Positions 25,810 to 34,190 of a DNA stretch of 38,352 nucleotides are shown piece by piece. The stretch comes from Rhodoplanes roseus (GTDB taxonomy: Bacteria > Pseudomonadota > Alphaproteobacteria > Rhizobiales > Xanthobacteraceae). The number at the start of each line of letters is the position of its first letter. Within the stretch, counting starts at the first letter, position 1. The position numbers and the translations under genes were made by a program. A model generated the notes under the pieces. It was not told where the DNA came from and ran no database searches. It saw nothing but the letters and a program-made list of their open reading frames with translations. The stretch covers positions 1 to 38,352 of the forward strand of contig NZ_NPEX01000027.1 in assembly GCF_003258865.1 (NCBI RefSeq), read 5' to 3'.

Positions 25810-25947
25810 TCAGCACAAGCGTCGATGGAAAGCCGGGCCCGGTGAACGCATCAGCCGGCGGATGACCGGCCCCTTGGCCCTCACGTTACGATCCTCGAGC
25901 ACGTACCATCCTTCGGCCAGGCCGTCACCGAGAAGTCCGGGCGGCAC
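25810..25947 (-). CDS. Candidate 45-residue ORF ahead of the WcaI-like gene
   Basis: A GTG at 25947 opens a 45-codon frame whose TGA lies four bases before the WcaI-like ATG. The product reads naturally in part (GWYVLEDRNVRAKGPVIRR) with Tyr, Trp, Glu and Lys in plausible proportions and about 73 percent G+C at third positions. There is no in-frame ATG. It could be a small protein, a leader peptide controlling the downstream gene, or a remnant of a longer gene. No family recognised. The rest of the 25806-26108 gap holds an AT-rich patch at 25975-26000 that may be a promoter, and nothing else I can name. Confidence 0.35.
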   Translation of the reverse strand: MPPGLLGDGLAEGWYVLEDRNVRAKGPVIRRLMRSPGPAFHRRLC

Positions 25948-26108
25948 TCGATACCCGACATCGCACGTAGCGTTGTTATGACGTTAGTATCATTACCAGC
26001 ATCATCCATCAACCGTTCCGGCTCGCCGCGACGAGAGGCCCTCGCGCCTGATCGACGGGACGCGACCGGTGGCCGGGCAGCGGGGCGCGCAGACGACAGC
26101 CGCCCTGC

Positions 26109-27230
26109 TCACGCCATCGAACGGCGGCCGCGCTCGCGAGCGGCGGATGCCGAGAGTTCGGCGATCAGAGCGGCTTCGGCCGCCTGCGAGGCGACACGGG
26201 CCTGGAGATAACGCGCGGTGGCGAGGGATGCGACCGTCCCGGTTTCACCTCGGCGATACCGCTCCGCGAGCGATTGAACGAACGGCACCGCCTCCTCCAG
26301 GAACATCGACGCGGAACCGGCGACCAGGGACCCGGATCCTTCCATGTCGCCGCGAATGCAGCCCCGGCCGATGGTCACGACCGGTACGCCGTGCGCAAGG
26401 GCCTCGAAGAGAACGATCGGTTGTGCCTCGTTGACGTAGTCGGTCGGGAAGACCAGCACCGAGATGCTGGACAGGAACCGATCCTTTTCGGCTCCGTAGA
26501 GCGGCCCGAGCCAGCTCACACGGCCGCCGCTGCAGGCGATCCGCTGGGCCAGAAAGGTCGCGACCGCATCCGAACCGGCAGGCCCCGCGATGCAGCCGCG
26601 GACATCGACGCCGCGTGCGACCAATGCCTCCACGAGATCGAAATAGGCCTCGATGCCCTTCTCGAACGTGATGTTGCTGAGGTAACCGAGCCGGAAGACA
26701 CCGTCCCGAGCCGCCGGAACAGGCGTCGTGACGACGGCGGCGGCGTTCGACAGGACCCGGCTGCGAACCGGGCCGTACCGCAGGACGAATTGCGCCCGCA
26801 TCTGCTCGCAGAGGAAGAGGTGAATGGTCGTATCTCGCGGCGCCACGCGAAGAAGCGACCACAACCAGAAGCTTCGTCTGGTCACATAGGCGAACGAATG
26901 ATGCGACAGTGCGATGGCTCGCGTTCCTCGCACCCGGGCGCACAGGACGTAGAGCAGATCGAGAACGAGACCCACTCCTCCGTCCAGCACCAGGACGACG
27001 GTCTCGCGCGGCGCCCCGAAGAGCAACCGGCGCAGCACACCGAACGACGCCACAGCCTTGCGGACGTAGCCGCGCAGCCCGTCGCGAGCGTCGCGCCCCG
27101 GGACGGCCATCGTCTCGAAGCCGTGAGGCTCCAGCACGCCACGAAGATGCGCCGAATAGGCGGTCTGCCCGGTCAACGGGGGGGCAAAGGGCGCAATCAA
27201 CGAGAGCACGGAGGAGCGGCGGACCTTCAT
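26109..27230 (-). CDS. GT4 family glycosyltransferase
   Basis: About 373 residues from ATG 27230. The start is typical for GT4 (VLSLIAPFAPPLTGQTAYS). The C-terminal half has FRLGYLSNITFEKGIEAYFD, VSWLGPLYGAEKDRFLSSIS and VFPTDYVNEAQPIVLFEALA with HGVPVVTIGRGCIRGDM, which are the donor-binding blocks with their conserved Glu. Upstream in-frame starts (ATG 27302, GTG 27344) would add sequence with poor third-position G+C and no family look, so they are less likely, though no start has a good ribosome binding site. It is divergent from the main polysaccharide operon and upstream of the small ORF and WcaI-like gene on the same strand. Substrate unknown. Confidence 0.83.
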   Translation of the reverse strand: MKVRRSSVLSLIAPFAPPLTGQTAYSAHLRGVLEPHGFETMAVPGRDARDGLRGYVRKAVASFGVLRRLLFGAPRETVVLVLDGGVGLVLDLLYVLCARVRGTRAIALSHHSFAYVTRRSFWLWSLLRVAPRDTTIHLFLCEQMRAQFVLRYGPVRSRVLSNAAAVVTTPVPAARDGVFRLGYLSNITFEKGIEAYFDLVEALVARGVDVRGCIAGPAGSDAVATFLAQRIACSGGRVSWLGPLYGAEKDRFLSSISVLVFPTDYVNEAQPIVLFEALAHGVPVVTIGRGCIRGDMEGSGSLVAGSASMFLEEAVPFVQSLAERYRRGETGTVASLATARYLQARVASQAAEAALIAELSASAARERGRRSMA

Positions 27231-27336
27231 CTCCGAAAATCGATGCCTTGGAGCCTCTACCGAGCGGATCGAGATCGCAAAGTCACCTGCGGTCGCAGGC
27301 ATCACCGGATCGCGCTCGCCGTCCGCCGGCGCAGTG

Positions 27337-27365
27337 TTGTACACGGTCCGTCAATATCATATCAT
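27337..27365 (+). promoter_or_regulatory. Candidate promoter of the main polysaccharide operon
   Basis: TTGTAC (27337-27342) and TATCAT (27360-27365) are 17 bases apart in an AT-rich patch, about 90 bases ahead of the first gene of the 27455-34811 plus-strand operon. No other good pair is visible in the gap between the divergent genes. Confidence 0.4.
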
Positions 27366-27454
27366 GTTTCGAGGTCCATGTTATTTTCCAACCTGCGGCG
27401 GTCGGCGGAGAACAGCGTCGGGACGCGAGGCGCGGGCGGTCCGATCGAGGCGTG

Positions 27455-28165
27455 ATGCGTGACGAGATCGAGGCTCAGCGCCTCTACTACGCGGAGACGG
27501 CCGAGCTCTACGAGACGATGCACGTCGCGCCCGGCGACGAGCACGCGAAGGCACTCGCCGCATTCTGCGGGCTCGCCGATCGGATGGGACCGGTCGAGAG
27601 TGTTCTCGATGTCGGCGCCGGAACCGGGCGCGCCGTCCGGATCATGCGCGACTGGTGGCCGACCGCTCGAATCGTCGGTATCGAGCCGGTCCGCGAGCTC
27701 CGCGAGATCGGCTACCGTGGTGGACTGTGCCGCGACACGCTCATCGACGGGGACGCGATGCGACTCGACTTTCCGGACGATTCTTTCGACTTTGTGGTCG
27801 AGACCGGGGTGCTGCACCACTTGAGGCAGCCCCGTGCCGCCGTTGCCGAGATGGTCCGGGTCGCTCGCCGTGGCGTCATGATCTCCGACAGCAACAACAT
27901 CGGAGAGGGAACGCCGTCCGGCCGCTACATCAAATGGGGACTCAAGCGGCTCGGGCTCTGGACATCCGCCGTATGGCTGCAGACTCGCGGCCGCATGTAC
28001 AAGACGAGTCGCGGCGACGGCGTGTTCTACAGCTTCACCGCGTTCGACGTCGCGGATCAGCTCGCGACGAAATTCCCGGAGCTGAGCTACATGAACACGA
28101 CCCGATGCGCCGGCTTCGACCTCTATCGCGGCGCGTCGCACGTCATGATCTTCGCTGCCCGATGA
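27455..28165 (+). CDS. Class I SAM-dependent methyltransferase
   Basis: A 236-residue methyltransferase. The SAM-binding loop is SVLDVGAGTGRAVRIM (49-64), followed by ARIVGIEPVRELREIG, DGDAMRLDFPDDSFDFVVE and TGVLHHLRQPRAAVAEMVRV, the usual order of motifs for the type-11/25 families. The last third (WGLKRLGLWTSAVWLQTRGR) differs from generic members and may bind the glycan acceptor. A GAGG site lies five bases ahead of ATG 27455. It heads the seven-gene operon with Wzx and Wzy, so methylation of a repeat-unit sugar is a reasonable guess; in several O-antigen systems terminal methylation stops chain growth, but nothing in this sequence shows that here. Confidence 0.85.
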   Translation: MRDEIEAQRLYYAETAELYETMHVAPGDEHAKALAAFCGLADRMGPVESVLDVGAGTGRAVRIMRDWWPTARIVGIEPVRELREIGYRGGLCRDTLIDGDAMRLDFPDDSFDFVVETGVLHHLRQPRAAVAEMVRVARRGVMISDSNNIGEGTPSGRYIKWGLKRLGLWTSAVWLQTRGRMYKTSRGDGVFYSFTAFDVADQLATKFPELSYMNTTRCAGFDLYRGASHVMIFAAR

Positions 28166-28202
28166 TCGGGGCGAGGACGGAGAAGCTCTGCAGGCGACCG
28201 AC

Positions 28203-29513
28203 ATGAGCCTCCGGCGGCGCACCTTCGGCAATGCTGCGGCGAACATCGTCGGCGTCGGGCTGACCGGCGCCGCTCAGCTGGCGACGATCCCGATCCTGAC
28301 GACCGTCTGGGGTCCGGAGCGGTTCGGGACATGGCTGATGCTGGCGACGATCCCGACCTGGTTCGCCCTCAGCGATCTCGGCTTCGGTAGCGTCGCGATG
28401 GCGGAGATGATCGCGGCCAATGCGCGGCACGACCGGGATCGCGCCGTTTCCGCATTCCAGTCGGTCCTGCTGCTGACCGCGATCGTATCGACCGCCGCCG
28501 TTCTTCTCGCCGTCCCGCTGCTCTTCGCCGCTCACCTCCCGCTCGTGCCCGGCTGGGTCGCGCTCCACGGGCCGGTGATGTTCGTCCTGGTCGGCTACGC
28601 CGCTGCGGCGGTGATCTCCCGGCTCGTGCTCACGGCGCTCCGGTCCAGCGGCTTCTACGCCTCGTCGACCGTCGTGTACGAGATCGGCTCGTGCTGCGAA
28701 AGCATGGCGATGCTGGCGGCCGCCGCGTGGGGCCTCGGCTTCTTCGGCTGCGCGGTGGTCCTCCTGCTATGCCGCAGTGCCATCGTGCTGATGTTAGCTC
28801 TTCTGCTCGCGCGTCGCGTGCCGGAGCTTCGCATCGGCCTCGCCCGCGCGTCGGTCTCCGAGCTCCGTCGCATGTTGCCGGCCGCGATCGCGACGACGGC
28901 ATTCCCGACCGCTTTTGCCGTGAACATCCAAGGAATGACTCTCGTCACGGGGGCCCTGCTGTCGCCGCTCGCCGTGGCGGTTCTCGAGCCGGTGCGCACC
29001 GCGAGCCGTGTGGCCATCCAGATCACGGGAGCCATGAATCGCGCCACCATGCCGGAATTCGCGACGGCTGCGGCGCGCCACGATTCGACGGCACTCCGTA
29101 AGATTCTCGCGATCAACGGCGGCATCGTTGTCGTGTTCATGTTGCCCGGGTCGATCGCATTCGCGCTGCTCGGCGGAACCTTCGTCGGCGCCTGGACTGG
29201 GGGGCGCGTCGTTCCCGGTGCGGATTTCGTCGGGTTGATGGCCGCCGCCATGTTCGTTCATGGGCTGTGGCACTTCGCCGCGAATCTGCTGCTCTCCGTG
29301 AACGCCCACCTCGGATTCGCGCGGGTGCTGATCGCGAGCGCCATCGTGTCCGTCGCCGCCGCAGCTCCGGCGGCCAGCTGCTTCGGGCTGGACGGTATTG
29401 CCGCCACCATTCTGGCCTCCGAGGTGATGTGTCTGGCGGGCGTCTGCCACGCGGGCCTGCGAAGCGGCCTAGGGGCGATCCGGGCCCCGGCCCGGATCGC
29501 GTCCGCGACATGA
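28203..29513 (+). CDS. Wzx-like polysaccharide flippase (MOP superfamily)
   Basis: A 436-residue, very hydrophobic protein with about twelve membrane segments and few charged residues. The N-terminus (NAAANIVGVGLTGAAQLATI then PILTTVWGPERFGTWLML) is typical of polysaccharide transporters in the MOP superfamily: first helix, then a G-P-x-x-F/Y-G-x-W loop. It should move the finished undecaprenyl-linked repeat unit across the inner membrane. It lies between the methyltransferase and a GT4, with the polymerase gene two genes downstream, which supports a Wzx/Wzy route. The gap to the previous gene is 37 bases. The superfamily is clear; the substrate is inferred from context. Confidence 0.85.
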   Translation: MSLRRRTFGNAAANIVGVGLTGAAQLATIPILTTVWGPERFGTWLMLATIPTWFALSDLGFGSVAMAEMIAANARHDRDRAVSAFQSVLLLTAIVSTAAVLLAVPLLFAAHLPLVPGWVALHGPVMFVLVGYAAAAVISRLVLTALRSSGFYASSTVVYEIGSCCESMAMLAAAAWGLGFFGCAVVLLLCRSAIVLMLALLLARRVPELRIGLARASVSELRRMLPAAIATTAFPTAFAVNIQGMTLVTGALLSPLAVAVLEPVRTASRVAIQITGAMNRATMPEFATAAARHDSTALRKILAINGGIVVVFMLPGSIAFALLGGTFVGAWTGGRVVPGADFVGLMAAAMFVHGLWHFAANLLLSVNAHLGFARVLIASAIVSVAAAAPAASCFGLDGIAATILASEVMCLAGVCHAGLRSGLGAIRAPARIASAT

Positions 29514-29531
29514 TCTGTGCGAGCCGCCGGC

Positions 29532-30824
29532 ATGCGTGACGCCATGGGGATGGAGATCCCCTCGCCCCTCGAGGTCGCCGCAACGCCCAAGCGCCCTATC
29601 GGTGTCTTCCATCCGGGCACCCAGCACTCCTGGCAGACCGCCCGGGCGCTGCAGGACGCGGCGGACCTCGGATGGTACGCGACGTCCATCTTCTGGATGA
29701 AAGATCGTTTTCCTTACAGTTTCGTTCCGCTGCTCCCGAACGGGCTCCGACGCCACATCGAAGCGGAGCTGCGTCGGTTTCATCACCCCGGCCTCGATCC
29801 TCGTTTGGTGAAGACCCACAACGGATCCGAATGGGCGATGCGCATCGCGGCGCGGGCCCGGCTCCGTTCGCTCGCCGCCTGGTTCCACGCCCGCAGCAAC
29901 AGCGGCTTCGCGAGGCCGGTCGGCCGTCTCCTCGCTCGAGAACCGGTGAGGGCCGTCTGGGGCTACGACCTGTCCTCGCTAGAGGTGTTTCGCGCCGCGA
30001 AGGACGCCGGCGTGAAGACGATCCTGGACCGAACGATCGGCCATCCCGCGACCTACAATCGGGTCATGGAGCCTGTGTATGCCGACTACCCGTCGTTCTT
30101 TCTGTCGCCGGAGTGGAGGATCGGCCAGGCCGTCATCGACCGCGCCGATGCGGAGCACGCACTCGCCGACCTCATCCTGGTCGGCTCGGCCTATTGTGCG
30201 GCGACGCTGCAGGATCCGGCCAACGTCCCGGTCGACTCGACGAAAGTCACTGTCCTGCCCTACTGCTTCGACGACATGTTCTTCCCACCGGCGCGCCCGG
30301 CGCCTTCGCACCATCATCGCCCGATCCGTTTCCTGTTCACGGGATTGGCGGGGCCGCGAAAGGGGATACACCTGCTCTTGAACGTCTTCGCGAGGATCCC
30401 GAAGTCCGCAGCGACACTGACGATCCTGGGCGAGTTGCAGATCCCGAGCGAAACCTTCGCGCGGTTTGCCGATCGCGTGGAGCACCATGCCACCGTCGCG
30501 CGACCGGACGTGGCGCGCTTCATGTCCGAAGCGGATTGCCTGATCTTCCCGAGCTACTTCGAAGGCGCCGGCCTCGTGCTCTACGAGGCTCTCGCCATGG
30601 GGCTCGGGATCATTCAGTCCAGGAACGCAGCCGTCGTCCTGCCGGACGATTCGCCGCTGCTCATGAATGCGCTCGGCGAGGAGGACCTGATGCGCTGTGT
30701 CATGACCGTCATCGAGAATCCGTTGGTTCTGCAGCAGCAACGAGCCGCGGCCGTGATGTCCGTGCCGTACTACACATACGGTGCCTACCGGGCTCGTGTC
30801 GCGGAGATCGCCTCCCGTGTATGA
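29532..30824 (+). CDS. GT4 family glycosyltransferase
   Basis: About 430 residues. The N-terminal half is an unusual GT4 type (GVFHPGTQHSWQTARALQDA, KTILDRTIGHPATYNRVM) in which the early loop reads HPGTQHS; this subgroup occurs in polysaccharide loci. The C-terminal half is canonical: IRFLFTGLAGPRKGIHLLLN, ARFMSEADCLIFPSYFEGAG and LVLYEALAMGLGIIQS with the two conserved Glu. Possible starts are ATG 29532, 29544 and 29550 plus a GTG at 29517; none is decided by a ribosome binding site. The last eight bases overlap the GTG start of the Wzy-like gene. It adds a sugar on the cytoplasmic side; which one is not known. Confidence 0.85.
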   Translation: MRDAMGMEIPSPLEVAATPKRPIGVFHPGTQHSWQTARALQDAADLGWYATSIFWMKDRFPYSFVPLLPNGLRRHIEAELRRFHHPGLDPRLVKTHNGSEWAMRIAARARLRSLAAWFHARSNSGFARPVGRLLAREPVRAVWGYDLSSLEVFRAAKDAGVKTILDRTIGHPATYNRVMEPVYADYPSFFLSPEWRIGQAVIDRADAEHALADLILVGSAYCAATLQDPANVPVDSTKVTVLPYCFDDMFFPPARPAPSHHHRPIRFLFTGLAGPRKGIHLLLNVFARIPKSAATLTILGELQIPSETFARFADRVEHHATVARPDVARFMSEADCLIFPSYFEGAGLVLYEALAMGLGIIQSRNAAVVLPDDSPLLMNALGEEDLMRCVMTVIENPLVLQQQRAAAVMSVPYYTYGAYRARVAEIASRV

Positions 30825-32157
30825 CCTTCACCTGCTGTTCTCGGTCCTCTTCTGGCTGTTCTTGTGCGGCCTCTTCCTGAACAGCCGCTGCGCGTCCGTA
30901 TTCCACCCGCTCGCCTACTATCTTCTGTTTCATGGGCTCGTCTTCGTGGTCCGACCGCTCTTCCAGTATTATCAGGAGCTGAACAGCGTCTACGAGCTCT
31001 ACCGGTTCTGGCCGGCGGCCGAGGTGAAACACATCACGTTGTTCATCGCCAACCTGGGCCTGGCGAGCTTTTTCGCCGGCGCCATGTGGATCGGGAATAT
31101 CCCGATGCGGTTCCTCGAACCCGAGGTCATCGCCACTCAAGACCGTCGTGGACCACTGCTGATCCTGACCCTGTTCCTGGTCTCGCCGCTGATCGTCGTC
31201 TCGGTGCGTTACGCGCTGAGCATCAACTTCAGCGGATACGATCTTCGCAACATGGTACGTGATACGCTGACGCTCCGGACCATCTACACCGACACGTCCG
31301 CCTACATCGTCGATGCGAACTTGATGCTCGGCTCTCTGGGCGTCGCGATCGCCTGGGCTTACCGGTTCCGCCTCGTCGCGTTCGTTCCGTTTCTGATGTT
31401 CGTCAGCCTGCGGCTGACGATCGGCTGGATGCGGCACAGCTTCGTGATGATGAGCATCGCGATCACGCTGCTCTATCTGTTCGACCAGCGCAGAACCTGG
31501 ATGAAGACCTGGATGGTCGCCACCGGACTCGCAGGCGTTTTCCTGTTCAGCGCCCTGTCCGAGAACCGCAGCCTTATCGCCGATTGGATTTCCGGACAGC
31601 CGACGCGTGAGGCAGTCACGGGTCAGCGTACGTATTTCTTCGACGGCCTGGACTTCGCGAACCTGGAGTTCGTCGAGTACATCGTCAATATCGTTCCGAG
31701 CCAGACGAAGACGTTCAACTACTTCTCGAACAGCCTCGAGATCGTCACCGCGCCGATCCCGCGCGCACTGTGGCCGGAGAAGCCCGCCGGGTCACCGATC
31801 AGCTTTTACAACCTCAACAACTACGGCTTCCCGATCGGAATCACGTTCTCGGTGGTCGGGGAAGGCTGGCAGTCACTCGGCTATGCCGGCGTGATCGTGT
31901 GGTGCCTGCTCGGCGGTCTCTTCTGGGGCGGACTTTATCGGGCCTTCGTGGCGAACATCGAGTCGACGTTCGGAACGCTGTGTTACCTCCTGACGATCCC
32001 CTTGTCGCTGATGTGGTATCGCGACGGCGTCCTCATCTCCCTCGTGCAGTTTCCGCTGTCGTTCCTCACCCCCATTCTCCTCTGCTGGTTCCTGTCGCGT
32101 CTCCTCTCCGGGCGCCACGGTGCCGTCGGCCCACGGATGACACGGCTGTCGCGATGA
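30817..32157 (+). CDS. Wzy-like polysaccharide polymerase
   Basis: A 446-residue membrane protein with about ten to twelve hydrophobic segments and a long periplasmic loop before the last four. Typical features of O-antigen/EPS polymerases are the PRALWPEKPAGSP block after the loop, then FPIGITFSVVGEGWQSLGYA leading into the next helix, a pattern found in several Wzy-like proteins. It should join repeat units at the periplasmic face. GTG 30817 is the likely start, overlapping the previous stop by eight bases and with GGAG upstream; a longer GTG start at 30781 would lie inside the preceding gene. The stop overlaps the next ATG (ATGA). Wzy proteins diverge strongly, so the call rests on topology, the block above and context. 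Confidence 0.8.
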   Translation: MYDLHLLFSVLFWLFLCGLFLNSRCASVFHPLAYYLLFHGLVFVVRPLFQYYQELNSVYELYRFWPAAEVKHITLFIANLGLASFFAGAMWIGNIPMRFLEPEVIATQDRRGPLLILTLFLVSPLIVVSVRYALSINFSGYDLRNMVRDTLTLRTIYTDTSAYIVDANLMLGSLGVAIAWAYRFRLVAFVPFLMFVSLRLTIGWMRHSFVMMSIAITLLYLFDQRRTWMKTWMVATGLAGVFLFSALSENRSLIADWISGQPTREAVTGQRTYFFDGLDFANLEFVEYIVNIVPSQTKTFNYFSNSLEIVTAPIPRALWPEKPAGSPISFYNLNNYGFPIGITFSVVGEGWQSLGYAGVIVWCLLGGLFWGGLYRAFVANIESTFGTLCYLLTIPLSLMWYRDGVLISLVQFPLSFLTPILLCWFLSRLLSGRHGAVGPRMTRLSR

Positions 32158-32837
32158 ACAGCCGATCGACTGCCGCCCTCCTGCTGCAGGTCGTGTCATG
32201 GGCACTCCCGTGGGGTCTGCGACGGCATGTCCTGGTGCGAGTGCTCGGATTCGACATCGCCCACGGCGCGTCTATCGGCTTCTCCCTCGTGTCGGCCAGG
32301 AGTGTGCGGCTCGGCCCGTTCAGCCGGATCGGGCATCTCACGCTCGTCCGCAATCTCGACACCCTGGAACTCGGGGAACACGCGATCATCGGCAATCTGA
32401 ACAAGATCGCTGGGGTGCTTCCGGCGTCATCGGGCCCGTTCGCCGACCAGCCGGACCGCGTCGCCGCACTCGTGGTCGACGATCATGCCGCGATCACCAA
32501 TTCACATCTGATCGACTGTACCGACCGGGTGGAAATCGGCTCGTTCGCGACCCTGGCCGGTTGGGGAACGCAGATTCTGACGCATTCGATAGATTTCAAA
32601 ACCAATCGCCAACGTTCGGGCCCCGTGAGAATCGGTCGCTACAGCTTCGTTGGAACGCGCTGCGTCGTGCTGAAGGGAGCCGTGCTTCCCGAGCGGAGCG
32701 TGCTCGCCGCCGGATCGGTTCTGGCCAGCCACGAGGCCGAAAGCTTCACCCTCTATTCCGGCGTTCCCGCGATCAGTGCGAAGCGCCTCGATCCTGAATC
32801 GCTCTACTTCTCCCGCACCGTCGGCCCTGTCGCATGA
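32154..32837 (+). CDS. Hexapeptide-repeat (LbH) acyltransferase-like protein
   Basis: A 227-residue protein with a left-handed beta-helix pattern: short hydrophobic-led repeats such as VRLGPFSRIGHLTLVRN, LELGEHAIIGNLNKIAG, VEIGSFATLAGWGTQI then VRIGRYSFVGTRCVVLKGAV and RSVLAAGSVLASH. The end SLYSGVPA-type block (LYSGVPAISAKRL) is typical of sugar O-acetyltransferases. The TLAGWGTQILTHSID segment holds the His that would be catalytic in this fold. It starts by an ATGA overlap with the Wzy-like gene and ends by an ATGA overlap with the GH71 gene. Most likely it acetylates a sugar of the repeat unit with acetyl-CoA; other acyl donors cannot be excluded. Confidence 0.8.
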   Translation: MNSRSTAALLLQVVSWALPWGLRRHVLVRVLGFDIAHGASIGFSLVSARSVRLGPFSRIGHLTLVRNLDTLELGEHAIIGNLNKIAGVLPASSGPFADQPDRVAALVVDDHAAITNSHLIDCTDRVEIGSFATLAGWGTQILTHSIDFKTNRQRSGPVRIGRYSFVGTRCVVLKGAVLPERSVLAAGSVLASHEAESFTLYSGVPAISAKRLDPESLYFSRTVGPVA

Positions 32838-34189
32838 CCGTGCCCGGATGGCTGCAGACGCTCCTCGCCGTCACCCTGCTCTGGGTCGGGGCCGGATCGT
32901 CTGCTCATGCCGGCGAGGCCCCACGCCGCCTCGTGCTGGCGCATTACATGGCCTGCTGTCCGTTCGCGGGTCCTGACGCCAGCGTCACGGACCTTTCGGC
33001 CGAGATCGCCATGGCCGCTTCGGCCGGCATCGACGGGTTCTCCGTCAACTTCGGTGCATATCGGGCCGAGCCGCACTACCAGCGGATCATCGCACGCCTC
33101 TTCGAAGCCGCGACGTCCTTCCCCGAATTTCACCTGCTCCTGTCGTTCGACCAGATGGATGCCGCTGAGGCGATCGAGATCGCATCCCTCTACGCAGCCC
33201 ATCCGAGCTCGTTGCGCGCCGGAGGTGACCTCGTCGTCTCGGGATTCGGTCTCAGCCCCTCGTGGGCGGAGGCATTCACGGCGGGGCTCGGCCGTCGCGG
33301 CATCCCCGTCCGCCTGGTCCCCGACATCCTGACCGGAGGTTGCGGCATCGTCCGACGCGTGCTGGGTTGCGGCTCCGAATTGGCGGCGCGGCGGCGGATC
33401 CTGCGCGAGGCGCCGTCGCTGGCAGGGCTGTTCACGTTCGGAGCCGGCCGCCCTTACGACGAGCTCGCCGCGGAGCTTCGGGCGGTCACGAGTCTCCTCG
33501 TGCGACGCAATCAAATCCATATGGCCGGAATCTCGCCGTTCTATCGAGGGCTCGCCACCAATGCTCGGGTGTTCGAGAGCTCCGGCTTCGCCGGCATGAG
33601 CCAGCTCTGGATGGCGGCCATCGAATCCGGGACGCCGTGGGTTCAGCTCGTCACCTGGAACGACTGGAACGAGGCGACCTACCTTCGGCCCTTCGATCGG
33701 CCCCTCGTCACCGTGTGGCGCGACCACCCCGCGTGGCAACGTCTTCCGGATCACGGCGCCTATCTGCGCGCGAGCCGATACTATATGGAATGGTTCAAGT
33801 CCGGTCGCCCCCCGACCATTGCCCGCGACGAACTCTTCTACTTCTATCGGCCTCACCCGAAGACTGCGGAAGGCGTCATCGACTTCACGCCGGAGAGGCG
33901 CGGCCGGCCGAGCCACGTGGAAACGCTGACCGACGCCGTGCACCTCGCGACGTTTCTCACCGCGCCGGCAGAGCTGAGCATCAGGATCGGCGCGAAGACA
34001 CATGATGTCGTCGTGCCGACCGGGCCTGGACTCGTTTCTGTTCCGCTCTCGCAAGGCGACGTCGCGGTCGAGTTGCGCAGACACGGATCACCGTCGATGA
34101 CAGCCGCGCTTCCGATCCCGATAAGTCGTTTCGCAATGCCCGGAAATTTCAACTACCTGTCCGGCGACGTCGTGCTGGAGCCGCGCTGA
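32834..34189 (+). CDS. Exported GH71-like alpha-1,3-glucanase family protein
   Basis: A 451-residue protein with a signal peptide (residues 1-26, ending SSAHA before GEAPR). The catalytic-type domain follows: LVLAHYMACCPFAGPD, DLSAEIAMAASAGIDGFSVN (first conserved beta-alpha unit, GIDGF-x-x-N), FHLLLSFDQMD near 99-109 and PWVQLVTWNDWNEATYL near 268-284. These match GH71 (fungal-type mutanase) and the neighbouring GH99-like fold families. A beta-rich C-terminal part (from about 350) may bind glycan. Members hydrolyse alpha-1,3-glucan. Within this operon, overlapping the acyltransferase by ATGA and one base before the WcaF-like gene, it probably trims or edits the polysaccharide in the periplasm. 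Substrate is inferred from family only. Confidence 0.8.
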   Translation: MTVPGWLQTLLAVTLLWVGAGSSAHAGEAPRRLVLAHYMACCPFAGPDASVTDLSAEIAMAASAGIDGFSVNFGAYRAEPHYQRIIARLFEAATSFPEFHLLLSFDQMDAAEAIEIASLYAAHPSSLRAGGDLVVSGFGLSPSWAEAFTAGLGRRGIPVRLVPDILTGGCGIVRRVLGCGSELAARRRILREAPSLAGLFTFGAGRPYDELAAELRAVTSLLVRRNQIHMAGISPFYRGLATNARVFESSGFAGMSQLWMAAIESGTPWVQLVTWNDWNEATYLRPFDRPLVTVWRDHPAWQRLPDHGAYLRASRYYMEWFKSGRPPTIARDELFYFYRPHPKTAEGVIDFTPERRGRPSHVETLTDAVHLATFLTAPAELSIRIGAKTHDVVVPTGPGLVSVPLSQGDVAVELRRHGSPSMTAALPIPISRFAMPGNFNYLSGDVVLEPR

Positions 34190-34190
34190 G

